Both the position numbers and the translations under genes were made by a program. From Oscillospiraceae bacterium (GTDB lineage Bacteria > Bacillota > Clostridia > Oscillospirales > Oscillospiraceae): DNA of 55,760 bases. The notes beneath the pieces were generated by a model. That model did not search any database. It saw nothing but the letters and a program-made list of their open reading frames with translations, and had not been told where the DNA came from. Positions 9,316-17,481 of the stretch are shown here, in pieces; positions within the stretch are counted from its first letter, which is position 1; every line of letters starts with the position of its first letter. The stretch lies in assembly GCA_015068235.1 (NCBI GenBank), contig SVKY01000007.1:1-55760 (forward strand), written 5' to 3'.

Positions 9316-10539
9316 ATGAAAAAAACTGTTTTAAGAAAATATGCACAGCTGATCGCTCAGGTCGGCATCAATGTTCAGAAAGGGCAAGAGGTCTTTGTTG
9401 CAGCGGATTTGGATCAGCCGGAATTTGTCCAAATGGTCGTTGAGGAATGCTATCGTGCAGGCGCAAAGAAGGTCGTTGTGGATTGGGACTATCAGCCCCT
9501 AACGAAGGTTCACTATCGTTGGCGCAGCAATAAGACTCTGGCAGAAATGTCGAATTATGAGGAAGCTCGTTGGCAGCACTATGTTGACACCATTCCGTGC
9601 CGCATTTATTTGATCAGCGAGGATCCTGACGGCTTGAAGGGTATCAATCAGCTCAAGGTTGCAAAGTCACAGCAGGCTCGCTATAAGATCATCAAGCCCT
9701 ATCGTGAGAAGATCGAGAACAAGTATCAGTGGTGTATTGCTGCTGTTCCCGGCGTGGCTTGGGCAAAAAAGCTGTTTCCGAAGCTGTCGAAGCATCAGGC
9801 GGTCGAGAAACTGTGGGAGGCTATTTTGGACGCATCGCGCATCAATGACGATCCCATTGCCGCTTGGAAGGAGCACAATGCGGATTTGGCAAAGCGCTGT
9901 GCTTATCTCAACAGCCTTGGCGTCAAGACCTTGGAATACCGAAGCGCCAACGGCACGAATTTCCGTGTCGGCATGATGGAAAAGGGCGAGTTCAAAGGCG
10001 GCGGCGACACCTCTTTGCAGGGCATCTATTTTAACCCCAACATTCCGACAGAGGAAGTCTTCATTTCCCCGAAGAAGGGCGAGGCAGAGGGAATTGTTTA
10101 CTCCACAAAGCCCTTGTCCTATCAGGGTCAGTTGATCGAGAATTTCTCCATCCGCTTTGAAAACGGAAAGGCAGTTGAGGTGCACGCAGAGAAGAACGAG
10201 GCGCTGCTGCAAAAGTTGATTGAAATGGACGAGGGTGCGGCTTATTTGGGCGAATGTGCGCTGGTACCTTATAATTCTCCGATCCAAAATTCGGGGCTGC
10301 TGTTTTATAATACGCTCTTTGATGAAAATGCGGCTTGCCACTTGGCATTGGGTAAGGGCTTTGCCGATACGATTCAGGGCTTTGAGGAATTGAGTCTGGA
10401 CGAGTGCCGTGAAATGGGATTGAACGATTCCATGGTCCATGAGGACTTCATGATCGGCTCTGAGGATTTGGAAATTGATGCACACACCCGTGATGGCAAG
10501 ATTGTTCCGATCTTCCGCAACGGCAACTGGGCATTTTGA
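9316..10539 (+). CDS. M29-family metallo-aminopeptidase (AmpS/PepS type)
   Basis: The product is 407 residues, matching the clan of thermophilic aminopeptidases (Peptidase M29), cytoplasmic dimers that trim N-terminal residues from peptides. Family landmarks are the N-terminal QKGQEVFVAAD, the central NIPTEEVFISP (metal-ligand glutamate), EGAAYLGECAL, CHLALGKGF (histidine ligand) and the C-terminal VHEDFMIGS. The start follows AGGAGG at ideal spacing. It is a single-gene transcript with its own promoter and a terminator directly after the stop codon. Confidence 0.93.
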   Translation: MKKTVLRKYAQLIAQVGINVQKGQEVFVAADLDQPEFVQMVVEECYRAGAKKVVVDWDYQPLTKVHYRWRSNKTLAEMSNYEEARWQHYVDTIPCRIYLISEDPDGLKGINQLKVAKSQQARYKIIKPYREKIENKYQWCIAAVPGVAWAKKLFPKLSKHQAVEKLWEAILDASRINDDPIAAWKEHNADLAKRCAYLNSLGVKTLEYRSANGTNFRVGMMEKGEFKGGGDTSLQGIYFNPNIPTEEVFISPKKGEAEGIVYSTKPLSYQGQLIENFSIRFENGKAVEVHAEKNEALLQKLIEMDEGAAYLGECALVPYNSPIQNSGLLFYNTLFDENAACHLALGKGFADTIQGFEELSLDECREMGLNDSMVHEDFMIGSEDLEIDAHTRDGKIVPIFRNGNWAF

Positions 10540-10541
10540 TC

Positions 10542-10575
10542 AAAAAACGAGGGTGCAAACGCACCCTCGTTTTTT
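10542..10575. terminator. Bidirectional terminator between convergent genes
   Basis: The stem ACGAGGGTGC/GCACCCTCGT has a 4-base loop and is flanked by A6 and T6. It serves the aminopeptidase on the plus strand and the dCMP deaminase-like gene on the minus strand, whose stop codon it overlaps. Confidence 0.92.
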
Positions 10576-11062
10576 ACGGTTCGTTCGGATCAATTACGGA
10601 GTCATCGTTAAAGATCCATTCTCCGACATTAAATATATCGTATGTTGATTTACAGCGGCGGATGACGACCTTGGACAGTCCTGCATTGATGATCATGCGG
10701 CGGCACATGGGGCACGGGCGCAGATCATCGATCAGCTCGGAGGTTTTCGCATCACGTCCAACCAAGTACATCGTTCCACCGATACATTCGCTTCTGGCAG
10801 CGGAGATGATGGCATTCATTTCCGCATGCACGCTGCGGCAAAGCTCGTAGCGTTCGCCTGAGGGAATGCTCAGGCGGTCACGAATGCAGTAGCCTAAATC
10901 GATGCAATTGCTTCTGCCACGGGGAGCGCCGTTGTAGCCGGTAGCGATGATCTCGTCATTGCGCACGATCAATGCGCCCAGCATGCTTCTCATGCAGGTC
11001 GAGCGCTCCAAGACGGTTTCGGCAATATCGAGATAATAATTTTCCTTGTCAATTCGGCTCAT
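10574..11062 (-). CDS. Deoxycytidylate deaminase-like zinc deaminase (ComEB type)
   Basis: The product is 162 residues. The zinc deaminase signature is complete: HAEMNA (zinc histidine and catalytic glutamate, near residue 80) and PCPMC (zinc cysteines, near 117). Other family features are GYNGAPRG and GTMYLVG. dCMP deaminases convert dCMP to dUMP for thymidylate synthesis; Bacillus ComEB is the homologue. It lies 15 bases downstream of a dihydropyrimidinase-like gene, which suggests a small pyrimidine-salvage unit. Substrate preference cannot be decided from sequence. Confidence 0.9.
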   Translation of the reverse strand: MSRIDKENYYLDIAETVLERSTCMRSMLGALIVRNDEIIATGYNGAPRGRSNCIDLGYCIRDRLSIPSGERYELCRSVHAEMNAIISAARSECIGGTMYLVGRDAKTSELIDDLRPCPMCRRMIINAGLSKVVIRRCKSTYDIFNVGEWIFNDDSVIDPNEP

Positions 11063-11077
11063 GGATAAACCTCCGTA

Positions 11078-12448
11078 TCAAAGGCAGCATTTTGCTCTGG
11101 GAATATACTGACCGCCTCTGTCATCGAGGACAGTACCCTCGTCTACGCTGAGCTTGCCACGTAGATATACCCGTGCGATGTGACCTGCGATCTCGTAGCC
11201 CTCGTAGGGAGCATAGTCTACATTGCAGACCTGATCGGCAGCGGTAATTTTGCTCGTCCCATCGGGATCGTAGACGACAATATCCGCATCGGAGCCTTCG
11301 GCAATGCAGCCCTTGCGAGGATAGGCACCGTAGAGCTTGGCAGGTGCGGTGCTTAAGAGCTCGACCATGCGCTCTGCGCTGATGCGACCTTTGGAAACGC
11401 CATAGGTGTAGAGCAGAACACCACGGGTCTCAACGCCGGGCATGCCGCCGGGGATCTTGGTGAAGTCATCACGACCTGCATCCTTCTGCTTGAGGGTGAA
11501 GCTGCAATGGTCGGTGGAAACGGTCTGCACAGAGCCGTCGTTCAACGCTACCCAAAGAGCGTTGTTGTCTGCTTCCTTTCTCAAAGGGGGAGCGCAGACA
11601 TATTTTGCACCGTTAAAATCGGGCAGGGAATAGAGAGAATCCTTTAGCAGCAAGTAGTGAGGACAGGTTTCGACATAGACCTTTTGCCCACGGGCACGGG
11701 CTGCTTCGACTTCACGAAGACCGTCTTCGCTGGAAAGATGCACGATGACAACGGGAACATCTGCAACCTCAGCCATTTTCAAAAGACGAGAGATCGCTTC
11801 AGCCTCCAAAACAGAGGGCCTGCATTCGGGATGAGAGGCAGGGGAGAGTTTGCCCTCAGCTTTGTGCTCTGCAATCAGAGCATCGATCACGCCTGCGTTT
11901 TCGCAGTGTACGCCTGCGATGCCGCCAAGCTCCTTCATCTTACGAAGCGCATTAAACATTGCCTCGTCACCGATCATCATGGCAGGATAGGTCATGTACA
12001 TTTTGAACGATGAAATGCCTTGCTCGAACATCTTCGGCAGCTCGGCAATGATCTCGTCATTCCAATCGTCGATGGTCATATGGAAACCGTAGTCGCAAGC
12101 GGTTTTGCCATCAGCCTTCTTGTGCCAAAGGTCTAAGCCGTACTGCAAAGACTCACCCTTATTCGGACAGGCAAAGTCAATGACCATGGTGGTACCGCCG
12201 CGAAGCGCAGATTTGCCACCGGTATAAAAATCGTCTGCTGTGGTTGTATTGCAGACATCCAGATCAAAATGTGTATGCGCATCGATGAAGCCTGGGAACA
12301 GCAGCTTGCCGCTGACATCCACGACCTCAGCGCCTTCACTGTTCAGATCTGTGCCGATTTTCGCAATTTTTTCGCCGTCGATCAAAATATCGGCAAGCTG
12401 TCTGCCGTCTGCATTGATGATCATACCGCCCTTGAGCAGCTTTTTCAT
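11078..12448 (-). CDS. Dihydropyrimidinase / D-hydantoinase family amidohydrolase
   Basis: The product is 456 residues, a cyclic amidohydrolase that opens dihydropyrimidine or hydantoin rings. Visible metal-site motifs are DAHTHFD (HxH, near residue 60), FKMYMTYP (the lysine that becomes carboxylated, near 150), HCENAG, IVHLSSE and STDHCSF. The start at MKKLLKGG follows AAAAAAGGAG; upstream in-frame codons belong to the intergenic region. It is co-directional with the deaminase gene, so a role in pyrimidine breakdown is likely. Hydantoinase activity is equally possible. Confidence 0.9.
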   Translation of the reverse strand: MKKLLKGGMIINADGRQLADILIDGEKIAKIGTDLNSEGAEVVDVSGKLLFPGFIDAHTHFDLDVCNTTTADDFYTGGKSALRGGTTMVIDFACPNKGESLQYGLDLWHKKADGKTACDYGFHMTIDDWNDEIIAELPKMFEQGISSFKMYMTYPAMMIGDEAMFNALRKMKELGGIAGVHCENAGVIDALIAEHKAEGKLSPASHPECRPSVLEAEAISRLLKMAEVADVPVVIVHLSSEDGLREVEAARARGQKVYVETCPHYLLLKDSLYSLPDFNGAKYVCAPPLRKEADNNALWVALNDGSVQTVSTDHCSFTLKQKDAGRDDFTKIPGGMPGVETRGVLLYTYGVSKGRISAERMVELLSTAPAKLYGAYPRKGCIAEGSDADIVVYDPDGTSKITAADQVCNVDYAPYEGYEIAGHIARVYLRGKLSVDEGTVLDDRGGQYIPRAKCCL

Positions 12449-12520
12449 ATGAAGCACTCCTTTTTTATTTGGTAATTCTATTTTACCACGCAATTTCTGA
12501 AAATGGAATAGATTTTTTAC

Positions 12521-12549
12521 TTGATTTTTTGCAAAATAGTTGTTATAAT
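12521..12549 (+). promoter_or_regulatory. Promoter of tRNA-Ser
   Basis: TTGATT, 17 bases and TATAAT, ending 37 bases upstream of the mature tRNA 5' end. Confidence 0.65.
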
Positions 12550-12586
12550 AAGCAAGCCTTGAATTTTGGGGCAAAAATTTCCATAC

Positions 12587-12675
12587 GGAGCGGTATCGAA
12601 GAGGTCATAACGGGGCTGACTCGAAATCAGTTTGTGGGCAACCACACGTGGGTTCGAATCCCACCCGCTCCGCCA
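12587..12675 (+). tRNA. tRNA-Ser (anticodon CGA)
   Basis: The 89-base gene folds as a type II tRNA: acceptor GGAGCGG/CCGCTCC, anticodon stem CTGA/TCAG with loop CTCGAAA (anticodon CGA, reading UCG), a long variable arm (TGTGG/CCACA) and the T arm GTGGG-TTCGAAT-CCCAC. The discriminator is G and the CCA end is encoded. Confidence 0.95.
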
Positions 12676-12713
12676 AAAAGTCCGGCAAACAAGTGTGCTT
12701 GCTGGACTTTTTA
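12676..12713 (+). terminator. Terminator after tRNA-Ser
   Basis: AAAAGTCC...GCAA pairs with TTGC...GGACTTTTT directly after the CCA end. Confidence 0.8.
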
Positions 12714-12764
12714 TTTTATATCTTATTTTTGCTTACGGCGAAAACGTATCGTTTTCTCTCCGTG

Positions 12765-12832
12765 AAGGTCATGCCCCTCACGCATAGGTTCAAAATACGA
12801 AACTCACCGAAAAATCGAAAATTGACGCTGTA
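12765..12832. repeat. Degenerate partial copy of repeat family B
   Basis: The decayed palindrome GTGAAGGTCATGCCCCTCAC is followed by GTTCAAAATACGAA and a CACCGAAAAATCGAAAATT tail. The order matches one half of the better preserved copy at 29561-29659. The rest of the gap between the tRNA and khpA contains only terminators. Confidence 0.55.
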
Positions 12833-12850
12833 AGTATGAAGGGCAGATAA

Positions 12851-12892
12851 AAACCGAGGACCTCCCGACAATGGGGAAGTCCTCGGTTTACT
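12851..12892 (-). terminator. Terminator of the ylxM-ffh-rpsP-khpA operon
   Basis: AACCGAGGACTTCCC pairs with GGGAGGTCCTCGGTT and is followed by a T-tract on the minus strand, immediately after the khpA stop codon. Confidence 0.88.
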
Positions 12893-12893
12893 T

Positions 12894-13124
12894 TCAGTCA
12901 ACGATATCGACGGTAACGTGTTTGCCATCGCGCTGTGCGACAGTCTTGATGACGGTGCGGATTTCCTTCGCAATACGGCCCTGTCTGCCGATGACCTTGC
13001 CCATATCTTCGGGAGCCACGTGCAATTCAAGAACCGTGTTATCTCCGTCCTCTCTCTCTGTGACCGTGACCGCTTCGGGATGATCTACCAACTGCGTCGC
13101 GACGTAGAGCAAGAGTTCCTTCAT
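12894..13124 (-). CDS. khpA: KH-domain RNA-binding protein KhpA
   Basis: The product is 76 residues, nearly all one KH domain; the nucleic-acid-contacting loop is in VIGRQGRIAKEIRTVI (about residues 45-60). KhpA (YlqC) forms a dimer with KhpB/Jag in Firmicutes and binds RNA, affecting cell elongation and small-RNA networks. It lies 18 bases after rpsP, the conserved position in Clostridia and Bacilli. It is the last gene of the operon, with a terminator directly after it. Confidence 0.95.
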   Translation of the reverse strand: MKELLLYVATQLVDHPEAVTVTEREDGDNTVLELHVAPEDMGKVIGRQGRIAKEIRTVIKTVAQRDGKHVTVDIVD

Positions 13125-13142
13125 CGTATTCTCCCTTCTGAA

Positions 13143-13382
13143 TTAAAGGACGTTTGCCTTCTTCAGCAGAGCCTTTACGGTGTCGGTCGGCTGTGCGCCG
13201 TTCTTGATCCACTGCTGTGCCTTCTCAGCATCAATGGTGATGGTAGCCGGCTCGGTCAGGGGATTGTAGGTGCCGATCTCTTCAATGCAACGGCCATCAC
13301 GGGGGCTGCGGGAGTCAGCAACAACGATGCGGTAGTAGGGAGCCTTCTTAGCGCCCATTCTTCTCAGTCTGATTTTAACCAT
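13143..13382 (-). CDS. rpsP: 30S ribosomal protein S16
   Basis: The product is 79 residues with the family N-terminus [25 protein letters not shown] and the conserved GTYNPL. The start at MVKIRL was chosen on this and on GGAGG just upstream; an ATG five codons earlier overlaps the ribosome-binding site. S16 is a primary assembly protein of the small subunit. Its place between ffh and khpA is conserved in Firmicutes. Confidence 0.98.
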   Translation of the reverse strand: MVKIRLRRMGAKKAPYYRIVVADSRSPRDGRCIEEIGTYNPLTEPATITIDAEKAQQWIKNGAQPTDTVKALLKKANVL

Positions 13383-13446
13383 GGGGTAATCCTCCAAAAA
13401 AATAATATTTCTAACTTTTATATCGTCAGGTGCATTGACCTAAAGA

Positions 13447-14790
13447 TTACATACCGGGGAAGCCCTTCATGCCGCCGAGACGGGAGAGGAGCTTATTCTT
13501 TTTGCCGCCGCTGTTCATCTGCTTGACCAGCTGCTGCATTTGGTCAAACTGCTTGAGCAGGCGGTTGATATCCTCGACCTTCATGCCGCAGCCCAAAGCG
13601 ATACGGCGCTTTCTCGAGGAGTTAAGGACATTGGGGTTCTCGCGCTCATAAGGTGTCATCGAAAGAATGATGGCTTCGGTGCGGGAAAGTGCCTTCTCAT
13701 CGACCTGCACATTCTTCATAGAGCCCATACCGGGAAGCATCGAAAGAATGTCCTGCATGGAGCCCATATTCTTGATCTGCACAAGCTGATCATAGAAATC
13801 AGCGAGTGTAAATTTATTGGCACGGAGCTTCTGCTCCAATTCCATTGCTTTCTTCTCGTCAAGTGCCTGCTCCGCCTTTTCGATCAGGGACAGAACGTCG
13901 CCCATGCCCAAAATTCTCGATGCCATGCGGTTGGGGTGGAATGGTTCGATCATATCGAGCTTCTCACCGGTACCGATGAACTTGATGGGTTTACCGGTAA
14001 CTGCCTTGACAGACAAAGCGGCGCCGCCTCTTGCATCGCCGTCGAGCTTCGTCAGCATTACGCCGTCGATATCCAGCCATTCATTAAAGGTCTGTGCGGC
14101 GTTGACCGCATCCTGTCCTGTCATGGCATCGACAACGAGCATGATCTCAGAGGGCTCAACCTCTGCTTTGATCGACTTCAGCTCCGTCATCAAAGCTTCG
14201 TCAACGTGCAGACGACCTGCGGTATCCAAAAATACCATATCATTGCCGTGCTGCTGTGCGTGACGGATGGCAGCCTTGGCGATCTTCACGGGGTTCTCCT
14301 GACCCATCTGGAAAACAGGAATGCCCAATTGACCGCCGACGACCTCCAACTGCTTGATCGCAGCAGGGCGATAGATGTCACAGGCAACAAGCAAAGGACG
14401 CTTGCCTTGCTTCTTGAACATACCTGCAAGCTTCGCACCGTTGGTGGTCTTACCTGCGCCCTGCAGACCGACAAGCATGACAACGGTCGGGGACTTCGGG
14501 GAGATGGTGATGCGCTGATTCTCACTGCCCATCAGAGCGATCAACTCTTCGTTGACGATCTTGACGATCATCTGCGCAGGCGTCAAGCTCTCCATCACAT
14601 CTTGACCGACACAGCGTTCGGAAACGGATTTGACAAAATCTCGGACAACCTTGTAGCTGACATCTGCCTCTAAGAGAGCAAGGCGAATTTCACGCATTGC
14701 ATCTTTGATGTCGGATTCAGACAGGCGACCCTTGCCACGCAATTTCTTAAAAGCGGCATTTAATTTTGCAGTCAGTCCTTCAAAAGCCAT
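13447..14790 (-). CDS. ffh: Signal recognition particle protein Ffh (SRP54)
   Basis: The product is 447 residues. It binds signal sequences of nascent membrane proteins and 4.5S RNA, and targets ribosomes to FtsY. The N domain (1-85) is followed by the GTPase G domain with GLQGAGKTT (near 107), DTAGR (near 190), TKLDG (near 248) and the GTGEK box, and by the methionine-rich M domain (MGSMQDILSMLPGMGSMKN... and a glycine-rich, lysine-rich tail). It follows ylxM by 3 bases. Confidence 0.99.
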   Translation of the reverse strand: MAFEGLTAKLNAAFKKLRGKGRLSESDIKDAMREIRLALLEADVSYKVVRDFVKSVSERCVGQDVMESLTPAQMIVKIVNEELIALMGSENQRITISPKSPTVVMLVGLQGAGKTTNGAKLAGMFKKQGKRPLLVACDIYRPAAIKQLEVVGGQLGIPVFQMGQENPVKIAKAAIRHAQQHGNDMVFLDTAGRLHVDEALMTELKSIKAEVEPSEIMLVVDAMTGQDAVNAAQTFNEWLDIDGVMLTKLDGDARGGAALSVKAVTGKPIKFIGTGEKLDMIEPFHPNRMASRILGMGDVLSLIEKAEQALDEKKAMELEQKLRANKFTLADFYDQLVQIKNMGSMQDILSMLPGMGSMKNVQVDEKALSRTEAIILSMTPYERENPNVLNSSRKRRIALGCGMKVEDINRLLKQFDQMQQLVKQMNSGGKKNKLLSRLGGMKGFPGM

Positions 14791-14793
14791 AGC

Positions 14794-15144
14794 TTACTCC
14801 TTTATGGAAGAAACAGCGGACAAAATGCGCTCAGCATGATGCCGCACGGTGGGATCTTCGTGCATGATTAGTTCATTGGCAGCAGCTGTAATTTGATCAC
14901 GCACAAGTCGAAGCGCCTTCGCTCCGGCGACACAGCCGGTGGCGTTCTCCATGTCACGCAAAATCGTTTCCGTACGGGTGATGGTGTCATGCACGCCCTG
15001 ACGGGAGATGCCCTCTTGCTCGGCAATTTCGGCAAGGGAGAGATCCTGATTGTAATAAAGATCAAAATAAGTCTTCTGCTTCTGTGTCAGCAGGCTGCCA
15101 TAATAATCGAGGAGCATAGACATTTCAAATGCTTCTTGCTTCAT
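14794..15144 (-). CDS. ylxM: YlxM family helix-turn-helix protein of the SRP operon
   Basis: The product is 116 residues. It carries a sigma-70 region 4-like helix-turn-helix (LSLAEIAEQEGISRQGVHDTI, about residues 35-55), preceded by YFDLYYNQD. YlxM/p13 proteins are found upstream of ffh in many Gram-positives and modulate SRP function. The start follows GAGGAGGCAAGG. It heads the ylxM-ffh-rpsP-khpA operon. Confidence 0.95.
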   Translation of the reverse strand: MKQEAFEMSMLLDYYGSLLTQKQKTYFDLYYNQDLSLAEIAEQEGISRQGVHDTITRTETILRDMENATGCVAGAKALRLVRDQITAAANELIMHEDPTVRHHAERILSAVSSIKE

Positions 15145-15173
15145 ATCCTTGCCTCCTCATCTCATGCTTGCAT

Positions 15174-15202
15174 ATAGTATCATAGTTTATCCTGCTTGTC
15201 AA
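15174..15202 (-). promoter_or_regulatory. Promoter of the ylxM-ffh operon
   Basis: On the minus strand TTGACA (15202-15197), 17 bases and TACTAT (15179-15174). The -35 box lies inside the last codons of the XRE gene and the spacer covers its stop codon. Confidence 0.7.
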
Positions 15203-15563
15203 GAGAAAAAACTTGACAGAGTGAAAAATAGCTACATTTTTGTTCCGTGAGCCAAAGCAGGAAGCTTTTGGCGAGCTGAAGCCGCCGAGAATCCATATTG
15301 CGCAGAAGCTCGGCGACATTACGCCATTGCTCGTCACTTTGCCGGGCGTTTCCTACAAGGAATTTATCCGGCGTCGTATCGAGCGCAATGGCTAATTTCA
15401 TGATCACCTCAAGCGAAGGGATCGAGGTTGCCCGTTCAATGCAGGAAAGGTATTTGTCATTGATGCCTGCACGCTCGCAAACCTGAACCTGTCGCAAGCC
15501 CAATTCCTTCCGCCGCTTCGCAATCCGTTTTCCGATCTCTAAATAATCCAATTCCACGATCAT
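15180..15563 (-). CDS. XRE-family transcriptional regulator
   Basis: The product is 127 residues, with an N-terminal lambda-repressor-like HTH (IGKRIAKRRKELGLRQVQVCERAGINDKYLSCIERATSIPS, about residues 10-50). The C-terminal half (DEQWRNVAELLRNMDSRRLQLAKSFLLWL) resembles the oligomerisation region of small gut-Firmicute XRE proteins. GGGGG precedes the ATG at 15563. The gene lies between the ACT-less aspartate kinase and ylxM, and a 20-bp perfect palindrome lies just upstream. Its targets are unknown. Confidence 0.88.
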   Translation of the reverse strand: MIVELDYLEIGKRIAKRRKELGLRQVQVCERAGINDKYLSCIERATSIPSLEVIMKLAIALDTTPDKFLVGNARQSDEQWRNVAELLRNMDSRRLQLAKSFLLWLTEQKCSYFSLCQVFSLDKQDKL

Positions 15564-15595
15564 TTACCCCCTTTTCTAAGTATGGAATTAGGGAT

Positions 15596-15640
15596 ACCCC
15601 CATAGCATTTGCTCAATTTTTGAGCAAATGCTATGGGGGT
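15596..15640. repeat. 20-bp perfect inverted repeat between aspartate kinase and XRE genes
   Basis: ACCCCCATAGCATTTGCTCA pairs perfectly with its reverse complement across a 5-base ATTTT loop. It starts only 5 bases after the kinase stop codon. In the kinase's direction no T-tract follows, so it is not a standard terminator. It could be a factor-independent pause, an RNA-stabilising hairpin, an operator of the adjacent XRE protein or a small mobile-element remnant. Confidence 0.8.
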
Positions 15641-15645
15641 TCTTT

Positions 15646-16371
15646 TCAATTGACGATCGTGCCGGGGGTGTCGTGGAAGCTGGAGCAGACTTCGATGGTG
15701 ACGGCGTATTTTTTGCCGAGCTCGACACAGCGGTCATGCAGCACTTTTGCGCCGCTTCGGCTGAGTGTGAGCATTTCGTTGTAACCGATGCGGTTAAACT
15801 TGACAGCATCGGAGAATTTTCTGGGGTCTTTATCGTACACGCCATCGACATCTGTGCAGATCAGGCAGCGGTCTGCATGCAGGAAAGCCGCTAAAGCGAC
15901 CGCAGTGGTATCGGAGCCGCCACGTCCCAAGGTGGTGATATTTTCATACACATCGACACCTTGAAAGCCGGCAACCAAGACGATGTTGCCCTTTTTCAGC
16001 TCCTGTTCGATGCGATCATTACAAAGTGCTTTGACGTTTGCGCTTCCGTAAATATTGTCTGTAAAAATACCTGCCTGCCATCCGCATAGGCTAATGACGG
16101 GCATTTTTAATCGTTCAAGCGCCATGGCGCAGAGACTGACTGAACAGATCTCTCCTGTGGACAAAAGCATATCCAGTTCCCGTCCGTGACAATCGGGGTC
16201 AATTTCCTTCGCACGTGCGAGCAGGGCGTCGGTGCTGCTTCCTTGGGCGGATAAAACACCGATGACCTCGTTTCCAGCGCGGTGCAGAGCGGCAAGCTTT
16301 CGTGCGGCGAGATAAATTTTTCGAGCGTCAGCAAGAGAACTGCCGCCGAATTTCACCACGAATCGAGCCAT
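15646..16371 (-). CDS. Aspartate kinase-type amino acid kinase lacking ACT domains
   Basis: The product is 241 residues of the amino-acid-kinase fold: KFGGSSLAD at the N-terminus, LDMLLSTGE near 68, GFQG near 135, [16 protein letters not shown] near 145 and [11 protein letters not shown] near 177. These are aspartokinase signatures; the enzyme phosphorylates aspartate at the head of the lysine, threonine and methionine pathways. The usual regulatory ACT pair (about 150 residues) is absent: the frame stops right after [15 protein letters not shown] and a hairpin follows. It is either a feedback-free kinase or one paired with a separate regulatory protein. dapA/dapB are 34 kb away. Confidence 0.85.
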   Translation of the reverse strand: MARFVVKFGGSSLADARKIYLAARKLAALHRAGNEVIGVLSAQGSSTDALLARAKEIDPDCHGRELDMLLSTGEICSVSLCAMALERLKMPVISLCGWQAGIFTDNIYGSANVKALCNDRIEQELKKGNIVLVAGFQGVDVYENITTLGRGGSDTTAVALAAFLHADRCLICTDVDGVYDKDPRKFSDAVKFNRIGYNEMLTLSRSGAKVLHDRCVELGKKYAVTIEVCSSFHDTPGTIVN

Positions 16372-16417
16372 AAAATCACCTCTTGCAGCATTCTATGCGA
16401 AAAACGTAAAATCGACA

Positions 16418-16447
16418 CAAAAAAAGCGCCCTCTCAAAAGAGAGGGC
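16418..16447 (-). terminator. Terminator of the prmA/hydrolase/exporter unit
   Basis: GCCCTCTC pairs with GAGAGGGC across a 4-base loop and is followed by a T-rich run on the minus strand, upstream of the kinase gene. Confidence 0.85.
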
Positions 16448-16558
16448 AAGTCGGTTGCTTACTTGACGTGCGATACGTCGGGATATGAAGTGCGCTCGCA
16501 TTGGATAAGCTGTAATGAGAGTATAACACAGACGAATGAAAAAGTCTGTCGAAATTTC

Positions 16559-17467
16559 TCACACAAAAATATTGATCAAAAAACCGCTGATCACGCTCAG
16601 AAGATATAAAACCGTGGTGATGGAAAGATTTTCTTTCAGATTCTTATTGGTGCGGAAGAGAACCAGCAAGCCGATGCCTGCGTTCGACAAAAGACCTGCA
16701 AAAAGTCCACCCAAGCCGATCAGACCGTTCAGATAAGACTGCGTGATGATGATCGAGACGGAGCAATTCGGGATCAAACCGAAGAGTGCAACGATGATCT
16801 CACCGATCACGGGAGTGCTCAAAATGCTTGCAGACAGGCTTTCCATGCCGATCAGCTCAAAAAGAACATTGAGCACGATGTTGACCAAAATGAGCATCAA
16901 AGCAATCTTTAAGGTATGCTTCAGTGCCGAGAGGAAAACGTTTCCTTCTTCCTCCTCGCAGGCGCAGTGTTCACGTTCACAGAAGCTGTGGATATCCTTT
17001 TGAGAGCGAACAAAGCGCTTGAGGATCAGATCCGCCATGTAGCCGAGAACGATTGCCAAAGCTGCCTTTCCGAGAACGATCAAAAGCAGAGAGGTGAGAT
17101 CAATTTGCTTTCCAATGGACGAGAGCATTAGCGGAAGCATCTCGTCGGAGGTGGCAAAAAATACGGCAAGCATTGTACCAACGGAGATCGAGCCTGTGGA
17201 GAACAGGGTTGCTGCTGCACCGGAGATGCCGCATTGTGGGATGATGCCTAAGAAGCTGCCAATGATGGGACCTGCTTTCTTGGAATGACGGTGCAAAACG
17301 GCTTCGTTCAGCTTTTGGCTATTTTCCAATAGTTCCATTAAAAGATAGGCAATGAAGAGGATCGGGATACTCCAAGCGCCGTCGATCAGAGCATCTGTTA
17401 CGCAGTGGCAGAGCATCTCCCACACCGATTCATGCGCATGTGCAGTGCTGTGTAAAAATAAATTCAA
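16559..17467 (-). CDS. Putative 10-TM manganese/heavy-metal exporter (ArsP_2-like)
   Basis: The product is 302 residues with about 10 hydrophobic segments in two halves. Each half has a similar glycine/proline/cysteine motif: FLGIIPQCGISGAAATLFS (near 77) and ALFGLIPNCSVSIIITQSY (near 235). The hydrophilic link between the halves is His/Cys/Glu-rich (HSFCEREHCACEEEE), a likely metal-sensing loop. This layout fits the putative manganese transporter/ArsP_2 family. Transport of Mn is inferred from the family name only. It is the third gene of a unit with prmA and the hydrolase-like gene (14-base gap). Confidence 0.75.
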   Translation of the reverse strand: MNLFLHSTAHAHESVWEMLCHCVTDALIDGAWSIPILFIAYLLMELLENSQKLNEAVLHRHSKKAGPIIGSFLGIIPQCGISGAAATLFSTGSISVGTMLAVFFATSDEMLPLMLSSIGKQIDLTSLLLIVLGKAALAIVLGYMADLILKRFVRSQKDIHSFCEREHCACEEEEGNVFLSALKHTLKIALMLILVNIVLNVLFELIGMESLSASILSTPVIGEIIVALFGLIPNCSVSIIITQSYLNGLIGLGGLFAGLLSNAGIGLLVLFRTNKNLKENLSITTVLYLLSVISGFLINIFV

Positions 17468-17481
17468 ATTAGGTTCCTCCC

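Noticed and set aside
12469-12765. 98-codon frame over the tRNA-Ser region
   Set aside because: It reads through a complete tRNA gene and its terminator.
15646-16371. UMP kinase or glutamate 5-kinase
   Set aside because: [15 protein letters not shown] and GRGGSDTTA are aspartate-kinase signatures.
16372-16558. Lysine or yybP-ykoY riboswitch upstream of the aspartate kinase or the metal exporter
   Set aside because: The gap before the kinase is mostly a terminator, and the exporter lies 14 bases after its upstream gene; no aptamer-sized conserved structure fits.
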